The position numbers and the translations under genes are program-made. A DNA stretch of 64,000 nt, taken from contig DASXFD010000076.1 in the NCBI GenBank assembly GCA_036489755.1, positions 62,001 through 126,000 of the forward strand, given 5' to 3'. Below are positions 47,127 to 55,090 of this stretch, one piece after another (within the stretch, counting starts at the first letter, position 1; each line of letters starts with the position of its first letter). Origin of the DNA: JABFXX01 sp036489755. Lineage in GTDB: Bacteria > Myxococcota_A > Polyangia > Haliangiales > Haliangiaceae. The notes under the pieces were generated by a model. The model did no database searches and was not told the origin of the DNA. It was given only the letters and a program-made list of their open reading frames with translations.

Positions 47127-47675
47127 TCAGGGCACGGGGCCGTACGGATTCGCCGTGCCAGCGTCCGGGGCGAGCAGCGGCGGGTCCGGCGGCGGCGCCG
47201 GCGGCACCATCGACGGCGGCACGACCTCCGGTGGCGGCACGCCTGCGTCGACGTCCTCGCTGACCGGGATGAGCCGCGCGTGGATCACGCCGCTCGTGAT
47301 CGGCACGAACCGGTAGCGCGCGATCGCGTGGCGCGGCAGCACGAACGTGAACTCGTGCTCGTGACCGTCGGCGATGCCGTTCCAGAACGCCGGCGTCGGT
47401 CCGATCACGATGCCGTCGACCGCGGCCTGCGCGCCGGGCGGCGTCGACCGCAGCGTGACGTCGATCTGGCGGCCGTTGCGCCCGCTCGCCGGCGATGCCG
47501 ACACGTGGTGCGCGGCGTCGTCGTCATCGTAGGGGCCCGGCGCGACCGGCACGGGCGGCACGACCACGCGCACGCCGGCATCGGCGGCCGCGGAACCGAC
47601 CTCGATGCGGCGCGCCTCGGGCTTGGACGAGCACCCGAGCGCCGGCACCACCATCGCGACGAACAGCCCGCGCAT
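47127..47675 (-). CDS. PEGA-like-domain lipoprotein
   Basis: A 182-residue predicted lipoprotein (AMVVPALGCSS). The central part (IDVTLRSTPPGAQAAVDGIV followed by IGPTPAFWNGIADGHEHEF) matches the PEGA pattern, in which Ser-x-Pro-x-Gly-A-x-V-x-[IVL]-[DN]-G is typical. The end is a Pro-rich tail (PPPEVVPPSMVPPAPPPDPP) that may reach across the cell wall. PEGA domains occur on surface proteins of unknown role. It starts 17 bases after the Spy-like gene on the same strand. Confidence 0.7.
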   Translation of the reverse strand: MRGLFVAMVVPALGCSSKPEARRIEVGSAAADAGVRVVVPPVPVAPGPYDDDDAAHHVSASPASGRNGRQIDVTLRSTPPGAQAAVDGIVIGPTPAFWNGIADGHEHEFTFVLPRHAIARYRFVPITSGVIHARLIPVSEDVDAGVPPPEVVPPSMVPPAPPPDPPLLAPDAGTANPYGPVP

Positions 47676-47691
47676 TGCGGGTTCTATAGCA

Positions 47692-48819
47692 TTACTTCGT
47701 GCGCGGCTTGGCCCGGGCGGCTGCGTCCTCGATCTTCTTGCGCTGGCCCTGGTCGAGCACGCGGCGCGCGTCGTGCCACGCGATGATCCGCGCCTTGCGG
47801 ATCGCGGCTTCCTGCTGCGACACGACGTCGATCGCGCGGGCGAGCTCGGCGTCGCTCGCGTCGACGTTCTGCAACGCGTGCTCGAGCGCCTGGCTCGCCT
47901 GCTCGAGCTGCTTGCGAGCTTGCTCGATCTGACGCCGGCTATTGTCGCGCAGCGCGCGGATCTGCTCGCGTTGCGAATCCTGCAGCGACAGATCGCCGAG
48001 CTGGGCGACATCGTCGTCGTCGGAGTCGTTGTCACTATCGTTGTCGTTATCGTTGTCGTTGTCGATCACGACCGGTGGCGTCGGCGGGGTCGGCGGCGTC
48101 GCCGCGCTGCTGTCGTCGTCGTCGTCGTCGTCGTCATCGCCGTCGTGCTTCTGGCTGCCCTGATTGCCGATGTGGATGTGGACGCCGCCGGTGGCGGGAC
48201 CGGCGCTCTGCGGGCCGAACGCGTGCTGCAGCTGGCTCTGCACCTGGTTCGCGATCTGATTGCCGAGCTGCTGGCCGTACTGCTCGCCGAACTTCTCGGC
48301 CCACTTGCCCATCTCGTCGCCGAACTGGCCCATCTCGTCGCCGAGCTCTCCGCCGATCTCGCCCATCTCCTCGCCGAACTTCTCCATGTCGTGCATGTCG
48401 AGGTGCTGCAGCTTCTTGCCGAGCTTCGCGCGCACCCGCTCGAGGTGGCGGATGACCTTGTCGCGAACCTTCGGCGGAATCTGCGGATCGTTCCGCACCT
48501 GATCGATCGCCTGCTGGATCTGATCGGCGACCATCCGCGAGAGGTCGCCCGACTGCATGCCCGGAATCGGCGGCACCGGCGGCACACCCGGAACCGGCGG
48601 CACCGGTGGAACCGGCGGCACCGGCATGACGACCACCGGGTGTGGACGCGGATGTGGTTGCGGGTTCGGGTAGGCTTGCGCGACGACCGTCGCCGGATCG
48701 TCGGGCCAGAACCCGGCCTGGAGGCCGGCATCGGCGCGGCCGAGCGCGCTGGCGAACAGCACGCCACCGGCGAGCATCGACGGCAACACGATCGCGAACA
48801 ACGTACGCATGCGACTCAT
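47692..48819 (-). CDS. Spy/CpxP-like periplasmic protein with acidic repeats
   Basis: A 375-residue exported protein. After the signal peptide come Pro/Val repeats (about 45-88), a helical region, a Gly/Glu/Met/Phe-rich middle (EEMGEIGGELGDEMGQFGDE), two Asp/Asn-rich stretches (D9 at about 230 and a DNDNDN run) and a long helical tail. The tail motif SLQDSQREQIRALRDNSRRQ resembles the LTxxQ signature of Spy/CpxP/ZraP periplasmic chaperones. The acidic runs may bind metals. It is the last gene of the sigma/anti-sigma operon, overlapping the anti-sigma stop by 4 bases. Confidence 0.75.
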   Translation of the reverse strand: MSRMRTLFAIVLPSMLAGGVLFASALGRADAGLQAGFWPDDPATVVAQAYPNPQPHPRPHPVVVMPVPPVPPVPPVPGVPPVPPIPGMQSGDLSRMVADQIQQAIDQVRNDPQIPPKVRDKVIRHLERVRAKLGKKLQHLDMHDMEKFGEEMGEIGGELGDEMGQFGDEMGKWAEKFGEQYGQQLGNQIANQVQSQLQHAFGPQSAGPATGGVHIHIGNQGSQKHDGDDDDDDDDDSSAATPPTPPTPPVVIDNDNDNDNDSDNDSDDDDVAQLGDLSLQDSQREQIRALRDNSRRQIEQARKQLEQASQALEHALQNVDASDAELARAIDVVSQQEAAIRKARIIAWHDARRVLDQGQRKKIEDAAARAKPRTK

Positions 48820-49343
48820 GGCTCATTCCCTTCGAGCACGACTTTGTAGGGCCGGAGGGGCTTCTCGATGCGGCCCCAATCGGCGGAGACGTGAAAGTCG
48901 CGGCCCTTGTCCGCGAGGTGAACGAGCGCGCGCACGTCGGGATCGACCTCGACCTGCCGCGGTTTCCAGGGATCGCGATCGCGCGGCGCGACGCCCGGCT
49001 TGGTCTTCCCGGGGTGCCCGGTCACGGCGGCGGTCGGCCCCGCCGGCGCGTCGGACTTGTGCATCACGACGAGCGTCATCACGGCCGCGGCGGCGACCGA
49101 CAGCGCGCTCGTCAGTGCGATGCGGCGGCGTCGCCGCACGACGATGCGATGTTGCGCACCGGCGGTGACACGCGACGAGAACCCGATGCCCGGATCCGCC
49201 GCGTGACCGGTCGCGCCGAGCTTGGCGGGCAGCTCGAGCACGGGCTTGCAGCGGTCGCACGAGCGAGCGTGTGCGTCGAGCTCGGCGAGTGGTTCGCCGA
49301 GCGCGATCCGCTCGGCCACGAGCTCACAGGTTGGATTGCTCAT
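48816..49343 (-). CDS. Zinc-finger anti-sigma factor, membrane-bound
   Basis: A 175-residue anti-sigma-like protein. N-terminal zinc finger pattern with His and two Cys (LDAHARSCDRC; HxxxCxxC), then one transmembrane segment (ALTSALSVAAAAVMTLVVM) and an outer domain of about 65 residues. It is expected to hold the upstream ECF sigma factor at the membrane and release it on an envelope signal. Four-base overlaps (ATGA) at both ends link it to the sigma gene and the Spy-like gene, so the three are coupled. Confidence 0.88.
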   Translation of the reverse strand: MSNPTCELVAERIALGEPLAELDAHARSCDRCKPVLELPAKLGATGHAADPGIGFSSRVTAGAQHRIVVRRRRRIALTSALSVAAAAVMTLVVMHKSDAPAGPTAAVTGHPGKTKPGVAPRDRDPWKPRQVEVDPDVRALVHLADKGRDFHVSADWGRIEKPLRPYKVVLEGNEP

Positions 49344-49963
49344 CGGTGGTCCTCCATCAGATCGCGCAGCTTCGCGAGCCCGCGTACGAGATGCGTCTTG
49401 GCGGTGGCGAGCTCGACGCCGAGCAGCGCGGCGATCTCGCCGACGGGGAGATCGTGGCCGTAGCGGAGCACGAGCGCGGTGCGCTGGTTGGTCGAGAGCT
49501 GATCGAGCCGCTGGAACAGCGCGCCGAGCTCTTCGGCGCGCGCGAGCTGCTCGCGAGGTGCGACCGCCGGCATCGTGTGCATGCGCTCGGCGATGTCGGC
49601 GCGCTCCGGCATCTCGTGCGTCGGCGCCGCATCGGGCTCCGGCGCGCCTTTGGTCGGCAGCCAACCGAGCAACGTGCGCTTGAGCCGCCGCCGCCGCAGC
49701 ATGCGCAGGCACATCGTCGTGACGATGCGCAGGAACCATGCGGGCGCGGCGTCGGGATCGCGCAGATCGCCGATCGATTCGCACGCGCGCGCGAGGGCTT
49801 CCTGCACCGCTTCTTCGGCTTCGGCTCGATTGCCCAGCAAGTCGTACGCGATGCCATAGCCCTTGCGGGCGGGGCCGGACGCCAGCTCCGATAGCAGCCG
49901 GCCCCGAGCGTCGCTCCGAGTTGCCATGTCGATCGACTCGCTCGTGATGGCCATGTGTTGCAC
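49340..49963 (-). CDS. ECF sigma factor (RpoE-like)
   Basis: A 207-residue group 4 sigma factor. Region 2: LLGNRAEAEEAVQEALARAC then PAWFLRIVTTMCLRMLRRRR; region 4: LDQLSTNQRTALVLRYGHDLPVGEIAALLGVE and LATAKTHLVRGLAKLR. It is coupled to its own anti-sigma and a periplasmic Spy-like protein, so it probably controls an envelope stress set. The start is a GTG at 49963 or ATG at 49954; neither has a clear Shine-Dalgarno. Confidence 0.93.
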   Translation of the reverse strand: MQHMAITSESIDMATRSDARGRLLSELASGPARKGYGIAYDLLGNRAEAEEAVQEALARACESIGDLRDPDAAPAWFLRIVTTMCLRMLRRRRLKRTLLGWLPTKGAPEPDAAPTHEMPERADIAERMHTMPAVAPREQLARAEELGALFQRLDQLSTNQRTALVLRYGHDLPVGEIAALLGVELATAKTHLVRGLAKLRDLMEDHR

Positions 49964-50041
49964 GCCGGAAATAAGAGCCCCGACGACGCGCGCTGGTGGA
50001 CAGCCGAGTGTGCCCGAGTTTTTTCATGATATGTCGGGCAG

Positions 50042-51832
50042 ATGCGGCGGCCGTGGTTCGAGATCTGGTTCGCCGTCATCCTCGACGAGGACCGCCGCAA
50101 GGCGCTGTGGCTGCGCCAGACCTACTTCGTTCCGAAAAATGGCGAGGCGAGCGCGACGATCTGGGGCGCCTGGTTCGACGCCGGCGCGGCTCCCCCAAAT
50201 CCAAAGACCCGCTCGGCCAAGCGCGTCCTGCCGATCGAGTCGATGGAGCTCGGCGGCGAAGACGCGCTGATCCGCATCGCCGACGCGCGGTTCGGGATGA
50301 CCGGCGCGACCGGCAGCGTCGACGGCATCGCGTGGACCGCTCGGTGGACCGGCGGCACGAAAGATCGCGGCCATCTTCCGGCGTGGGTGCCCGCGCCGAC
50401 GCACGCCAGCACGCTCGCGCACGATGCGATCGCCGAGGCGACCGTCACCATCGGCGACGCGACCCACGTGCTGCGCGGCCGCGCCGTCGCGATGCACTTG
50501 TGGGGCAAGCGCCGCGTGCCGACGCTGCAATGGATCTGGGCGCCGTGGCTCGGTGACGGCTCGCTCGAGCTGACCGCCGCATCGCTGCGCGATCGCTTCG
50601 CGATGGGCGTGTCGACGCTCGCGCTCGACGGTCCGTCTCCGCGCAAAGGCTCGCCGGCGACGGCCGCGCATCCCGCCGGCCTCGTCACCGCGACGGTCGC
50701 CGGCATGCGCGAGCTCGTGCACGCGCGCGCGTGGGCCGAGCCCGACGAGCTCGTCGGTTACGCGTATCGCGACACCGATGACCGCGACCTCATGGTCGCG
50801 CAGAGCGACATCGGCTCGGCGCACCTCGAGGTGTTCGAGCGGCCCCTACCCGGCTTGCCATGGAAGCCCGTCGACGATCGGCGCTGCGCCGGCGGTGTCG
50901 CCGTCGAGATCCACCAGCACGCGGCGCTGCCCGGCGTCACGTACTTGCCGTGGGATGGCGCCGCCAAACCGCTGCGCGTCGTCGCGCCCGCGCGCCGCTC
51001 CGACGAGCTCGACTGGCCGGAGCTCCGCTCGATCGTCGCGCTCGGCCTCACGTACGCCGATCACGTGCGCGAGACCGGCCAGACGATCGACCCGAAAGCG
51101 CCGCCGATCTGCTTCGCGAAGCACGCGCGCACGTTTGTCGCCGGCGACGCGCGCGTGGTCGTCCCGACGTCGACCGAGCTCGCGCGCGCCCTCGACGAGC
51201 TCGAGCCCGGCCTCGCCGGCGAGCTCGCGAAGCGCCTGCCGGTCATTCCGGCCGTGATGGACTACGAAGGCGAGCTCGCGATCGTCGCGCTCGCCGACAT
51301 CGACGAGGCCGCGCTCGCCCGCCACGAGCCGCAGCCGCTCGGCCTCGCCGCCTGCAACGATCTCACCGCGCGCATCTGCCAGGTGCTCGGCGGCGACGAC
51401 GTTCGCTACTGGTCGCTCGCGAAGTCGTTCGCGCAATTCCTGCCGTGCGCGCCGCACGTGTGGGCGCCGCCCGGCGGGCTCGCGGCGATCCCCGAATTGA
51501 CCATCGCGACGTTCGTCAACGGCGAAGAGCGCCAGCGTGGCTCGACGCGCGACCTCATCTACGATCTGCCCGCGATCATCCGCGCCGCGGTCGTGCAGCT
51601 CGGCCGCCCGCTCGCGCGCGGCGACGTGATCGCGACCGGCACGCCGGCGGGCATCGGCATGCGGTTGTCGCCATTGCAGCGTCGAGTCACGAGCTTCGTG
51701 ACCGATCGATTCCGCCGCGCCGAGCTGCTCGTCTCGACCTACGCGACGTCGAGCGCGCTGCTCCGGCCCGGCGACGTGATCGACGTCGACGTCGGGCCTG
51801 CAGGCCGCGTGCGCACGCGCCTGATCGTGTGA
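50042..51832 (+). CDS. CrtC-like/lipocalin-type domain fused to a fumarylacetoacetate hydrolase domain
   Basis: A 596-residue two-part protein. The second half (about 340-590) is a fumarylacetoacetate hydrolase (FAH): VALGLTYADHVRETGQT, ICFAKHARTFVAGD, VMDYEGELAIVALADI, LAACNDLTARICQ, AKSFAQFLPCAPHVW and TGTPAGIGM; the metal-binding Asp/Glu in DYEGE look present. The first ~290 residues (FEIWFAVILDEDRRKALWLR, LQWIWAPWLGDGSLELTAAS) resemble hydroxyneurosporene synthase/AttH-like lipocalin domains; this is weak. FAH enzymes hydrolyse or decarboxylate beta-keto acids. ATG 50042. No obvious partners nearby. Confidence 0.75.
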   Translation: MRRPWFEIWFAVILDEDRRKALWLRQTYFVPKNGEASATIWGAWFDAGAAPPNPKTRSAKRVLPIESMELGGEDALIRIADARFGMTGATGSVDGIAWTARWTGGTKDRGHLPAWVPAPTHASTLAHDAIAEATVTIGDATHVLRGRAVAMHLWGKRRVPTLQWIWAPWLGDGSLELTAASLRDRFAMGVSTLALDGPSPRKGSPATAAHPAGLVTATVAGMRELVHARAWAEPDELVGYAYRDTDDRDLMVAQSDIGSAHLEVFERPLPGLPWKPVDDRRCAGGVAVEIHQHAALPGVTYLPWDGAAKPLRVVAPARRSDELDWPELRSIVALGLTYADHVRETGQTIDPKAPPICFAKHARTFVAGDARVVVPTSTELARALDELEPGLAGELAKRLPVIPAVMDYEGELAIVALADIDEAALARHEPQPLGLAACNDLTARICQVLGGDDVRYWSLAKSFAQFLPCAPHVWAPPGGLAAIPELTIATFVNGEERQRGSTRDLIYDLPAIIRAAVVQLGRPLARGDVIATGTPAGIGMRLSPLQRRVTSFVTDRFRRAELLVSTYATSSALLRPGDVIDVDVGPAGRVRTRLIV

Positions 51833-51833
51833 G

Positions 51834-52694
51834 CTACGACGCCGGCGCGCAGTTCGGGCACGTGTTGTGGTCGGCTCCGAGCACGAAGATCGACTTGCAG
51901 TAGGTGCACACGGCGGTCTGCGGCGTGTGGTCCGACGATTCGTCCGTGCTCGCGATCGAGGTCGACCACAGCTTCACGAATTGCGCGAGAAACCCGCCGC
52001 ACGACCGCATGTATGCGATCGGGTCTTCGAGCTGCTCGAGCGAGCGCCGGCCGAACGCGATCAGCGATGCCGGCTTGTCGTTCGAGAGCACAACGGCAAG
52101 CAGATCCAGCGTCTCCATCTGCTGCAGCAGCAGCTCCTGGGCCGCCCGCGGCGCGCGATTCCACGCCGGGATGAAGTCGTCCGTGGCCTGTTCGGGCATG
52201 ACCTTGAACGTGGCGAAGTAGATCCCTTTGCCGAGGAACACGCACGTCGGCTGGTCCTTGGTCCAGGCGTCGCTCGCATCGCGCGGTTGCGGAATCCGCG
52301 CGGGGTCGCGCGCGATCCAGAAGGCTTGGCCGGTGTCGGCGCAGCGCGCTTCGATGGTGCAGATCCGCTTGGCCGGAATCGACACGGCGACGCGAAGCGG
52401 CACGCCGTCGCACGTGCCGTGGAGCTCGAGGTTGCGATCGGCCGAGCTCGTCGCACGGCCGCCATAATCGTAATTCACGTCCGGCGGCACGCCCGCGCCC
52501 ACGCCCGGTTCACCGTCGACGACCTTGCCGCCGCCGAAGTCGGGCGCGGCGCGCTCGAGCAGCGATCGCACGAACGCGCGCGCGTGCTTGTTGTCGTCGC
52601 GCCAGAACGAGTCGCGACCGTGGCTCGCTTGCCGCAAGCTCTCTTGCCACGGACTCAGCGGCTTCTTGTCGCCGAACAAGCCGAACAACCCCAT
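51834..52694 (-). CDS. Uncharacterised protein with C-terminal zinc ribbon
   Basis: A 286-residue soluble protein. Starts MGLFGLFGDKKPLSPWQES, with about 230 residues of mixed strands and helices of unknown family, then a single zinc ribbon at the end: CTYCKSIFVLGADHNTCPNC. No membrane segment. It lies end-to-end with the FAH fusion gene (one base between stops) and 26 bases downstream of the next minus-strand gene (ends 52721), so it may be part of a small group of zinc-ribbon genes. Function cannot be inferred. Confidence 0.7.
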   Translation of the reverse strand: MGLFGLFGDKKPLSPWQESLRQASHGRDSFWRDDNKHARAFVRSLLERAAPDFGGGKVVDGEPGVGAGVPPDVNYDYGGRATSSADRNLELHGTCDGVPLRVAVSIPAKRICTIEARCADTGQAFWIARDPARIPQPRDASDAWTKDQPTCVFLGKGIYFATFKVMPEQATDDFIPAWNRAPRAAQELLLQQMETLDLLAVVLSNDKPASLIAFGRRSLEQLEDPIAYMRSCGGFLAQFVKLWSTSIASTDESSDHTPQTAVCTYCKSIFVLGADHNTCPNCAPAS

Positions 52695-52720
52695 CGTGCC
52701 TCCGCAGCCATCCTATCGCC

Positions 52721-53425
52721 TCATCGTATGAAGTGAAGCACCGCGAGCACGAGGCCGCCGAGCATGATCGCCACGACGGCGATCCCGGCGACGACCAATC
52801 GCCTGCGCACGCGCAGTGCTGCGATCGCTTCGTCGAGCGTGCGCAGCTCGGCGCCCAGCCGCGTCGCGAGTCGCCCCGCCGCCGCCGCCGCATGATCGAT
52901 CAAGCTGTCGGTGCCGCAGTACGCGCAGTGCGCCGAGATCGCGCCGGGCTCGAGATGAAGCGGCGCACCGCAGGTCCGGCAGCTCGGCGGCGCGCCAGCG
53001 TGCGCCGGCGGATCGCACGCCAGCGCGAGCTGGAATCGCACGATCGTCGCGTGCACGGCGGCGCTCCACGTCCACAGGACGGCGCCCGGCACCACCGCCG
53101 GCACGATCGCGAAGACGAACAGCCCGACGATCGATGGCTGGTAGCGCGCGAGGCTCGCCCACGCGGCCGCCGCGAGCGCGGGCAGCAGCAGCACGAGCAG
53201 CACCGCCGCAACATCGACGCGTCGACTCGGCGGCGTGGCGACCGCGACGAACCGCTGCTCGAGCTGGTGACGCGTCGCGAGCTCGCGCTCGTGCACCGCG
53301 AACAGCTCGCGATACTTCGCCGGCACGTGCACCGCGGCCTTGCAGTAGGGGCAGGTGAACTGCTCCGCGTCGAGCAGCGGCACGGCTGCGTTGCAGTGCG
53401 CGCAGTGCAATGGCTCGAGCGTCAC
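52721..53425 (-). CDS. Zinc-ribbon multi-pass membrane protein
   Basis: A 234-residue protein with two zinc ribbons (CAHCNAAVPLLDAEQFTCPYC near the start; CRTCGAPLHLEPGAISAHC in the middle) and about three membrane segments (VAAVLLVLLLPALAAAAWA, IVGLFVFAIVPAVVPGAVL and VVAGIAVVAIMLGGLVLAVL). A GTG start overlaps the stop of the upstream gene by four bases (GTGA), indicating translational coupling. No known function; such proteins often scaffold membrane complexes. Confidence 0.75.
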   Translation of the reverse strand: MTLEPLHCAHCNAAVPLLDAEQFTCPYCKAAVHVPAKYRELFAVHERELATRHQLEQRFVAVATPPSRRVDVAAVLLVLLLPALAAAAWASLARYQPSIVGLFVFAIVPAVVPGAVLWTWSAAVHATIVRFQLALACDPPAHAGAPPSCRTCGAPLHLEPGAISAHCAYCGTDSLIDHAAAAAGRLATRLGAELRTLDEAIAALRVRRRLVVAGIAVVAIMLGGLVLAVLHFIR

Positions 53426-54420
53426 GGCGCCACCAGCGGTTCGTCGATGTGGATCAGGTACTGGCACGACATCGCGCCGAGCGGCAGCGTCGCGGTCACG
53501 CCGACGCGATCGCCCGCGATCACGGTCTCCCACGGTGGCTCCCAGTGGAATGACTGGCGGTCCGCGAAGAACGCGTCGATCGTCGGCCGTGCGCCGGGCG
53601 TCATCGGGAACCACGGGTCGAGCGCGACCACGCATGGCGCGTGCTTGTTCCAGGTGCCGACGTCGACCTCGATCTTGCCGATCTTGGTGAACGTGACGAC
53701 GCTGCGGTGCTCGCTCGGACAGTCGGGCGTCGGTGTCCGGCACAGATCGCCGATCTCGTCGTCGCGATGTTCCGGGTTGTCGACGAGCTCGTCCGGCGCG
53801 CGCGGCGGCACCACGATCTCGGGCTCGGGCCTGTGCTCCCACGTGCCCGCGCGGCGTGTCACGGCCGCTTCGCCCGCGACGATCCCGAGGCCGATACCGA
53901 GGAACGCGCAGTAGCAGAACCGCGAGCCGCGCTTGCCGGCCTCGCGCAAGAGCTCGGGCAGCTCGCCCGCGCCGGCTTTGCTCCGCGGTGCGCCGAGCAC
54001 GCCGAACCACAGCCACGGCACTGCCGCGACGACGCCGTACACGAGGATCGCGAGCAAGAAGAACGCGGCTTCGATCGCGCGCCGCTCCGGCGGTTCGTAC
54101 TTGTCCGCGAGCGGCACCAAGAAGAACAGCAGCGAGGCCAGGCAGGCGACGCCGCGGCCGAGGCACTGCGCGCGGCCGTCGTAGCGCTCGGGTTGTCGCC
54201 CGGCCACGATGCCGAGCCAGCCCTGCACGAGATCGCGCGACGGCACGATCGCGAACGCCGCATACAGCGCGAAGAACGCGAACGGCGCGACGAGCTCGAC
54301 CGCCGGCGCGAGACCGATCATGCGCGCGCCGAGCGCCGCACCGGCGAACACGAGCAGCAGCGTCAGCACCTGCGTCACCGCGCCGGTGACGAAGCCTGCG
54401 AGCGCGCCGAACACGACCAC
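53422..54420 (-). CDS. Multi-pass membrane protein of unknown function
   Basis: A 332-residue protein with about five membrane segments in the first 200 residues (VVVFGALAGFVTGAVTQVLT, VELVAPFAFFALYAAFAIV, AFFLLAILVYGVVAAVPWLW), then a soluble C-terminal domain of about 120 residues (FTKIGKIEVDVGTWNKHAPC) probably outside the cell. The GTG at 54420 lies beside an AT-rich box (TTATAT) shared with the divergent gene at 54439. It is followed by, and coupled to, the zinc-ribbon membrane gene. Confidence 0.68.
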   Translation of the reverse strand: MVVFGALAGFVTGAVTQVLTLLLVFAGAALGARMIGLAPAVELVAPFAFFALYAAFAIVPSRDLVQGWLGIVAGRQPERYDGRAQCLGRGVACLASLLFFLVPLADKYEPPERRAIEAAFFLLAILVYGVVAAVPWLWFGVLGAPRSKAGAGELPELLREAGKRGSRFCYCAFLGIGLGIVAGEAAVTRRAGTWEHRPEPEIVVPPRAPDELVDNPEHRDDEIGDLCRTPTPDCPSEHRSVVTFTKIGKIEVDVGTWNKHAPCVVALDPWFPMTPGARPTIDAFFADRQSFHWEPPWETVIAGDRVGVTATLPLGAMSCQYLIHIDEPLVAP

Positions 54421-54426
54421 ATCATA

Positions 54427-54432
54427 TAAGAT
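54427..54432 (+). promoter_or_regulatory. TAAGAT -10 box of the gene at 54439
   Basis: TAAGAT (within TATAAGAT) ends 6 bases before the ATG at 54439. The same AT-rich patch (54423-54432) serves as a likely -10 for the divergent gene, so one short region drives both. Confidence 0.45.
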
Positions 54433-54438
54433 CGGCCG

Positions 54439-55080
54439 ATGCGCAAGCTGGCGATGTACCTCGCGGGGTGCACCGGAGCGGTGTTGGTCGTGATGGTGAT
54501 CGTGTCCGTCGCGACGCACGCCACGCAGGAAGCGCACGAGCACTTCGCGCTGCCCGAGCAGTACGCGGTGAGCCTGCTCGACCACGCGACCGCGCTGCGC
54601 GCCGTGTTCGCGCTCGACATCGCGTTCATCGTCGCGTACACGGCGTTCTTCGCGGCGCTCGCGGCGCACCTGTGCGAACGCAACCCGCCGCTCGCGCTGC
54701 TCGCAAAGCTCGGCTTCGCCGCGATGGCGCTGACCGCGCTGCTCGACATCATCGAGGATCACCACATCCTGTCGCTGCTCGACGCCGCGGAGCTGCGCGT
54801 GTTGCCGAGCGCGGGGGCGATCAGCTTCCAGGTCGTCGAGAGCGCGACCAAATTCTCCGTCTCGTACGTGTCGCTGTTCCTGTTCGGGCTCGCGATCCCG
54901 CGCACGACCAAGCTCGGCTGGGCGCTGTGCCTGTTCTTGACCGCCGGCACGCTGCTCAGCGCGATCGTCGGCTACTCGCTGCCGCCCGCGCTGGCGCACG
55001 TGTTCGACAGCGGGCGCTGGATCGGGTTCCTTGTCGGGCTCGGGCTCGCGCTCGAGTGGCTCCGCAGGGACGAACGATAG
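54439..55080 (+). CDS. Six-helix integral membrane protein
   Basis: A 213-residue protein with about six membrane segments (GCTGAVLVVMVIVSVATHA, FALDIAFIVAYTAFFAALAA, LGFAAMALTALLDIIEDHH, VSYVSLFLFGLAI, WALCLFLTAGTLLSAIVGYS, WIGFLVGLGLALEWL). A DIIEDHH motif in the third segment is unusual but could bind a metal; no family is recognised. It converges with the SG-rich lipoprotein gene. Confidence 0.7.
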   Translation: MRKLAMYLAGCTGAVLVVMVIVSVATHATQEAHEHFALPEQYAVSLLDHATALRAVFALDIAFIVAYTAFFAALAAHLCERNPPLALLAKLGFAAMALTALLDIIEDHHILSLLDAAELRVLPSAGAISFQVVESATKFSVSYVSLFLFGLAIPRTTKLGWALCLFLTAGTLLSAIVGYSLPPALAHVFDSGRWIGFLVGLGLALEWLRRDER

Positions 55081-55090
55081 GCGCGCCGGC

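Noticed and set aside
47605..48849. Plus-strand frame with Leu/Val/Ile-rich repeats opposite the Spy-like gene.
   Set aside because: Its hydrophobic repeats arise from the Asp/Asn repeat read on the other strand; no independent support.
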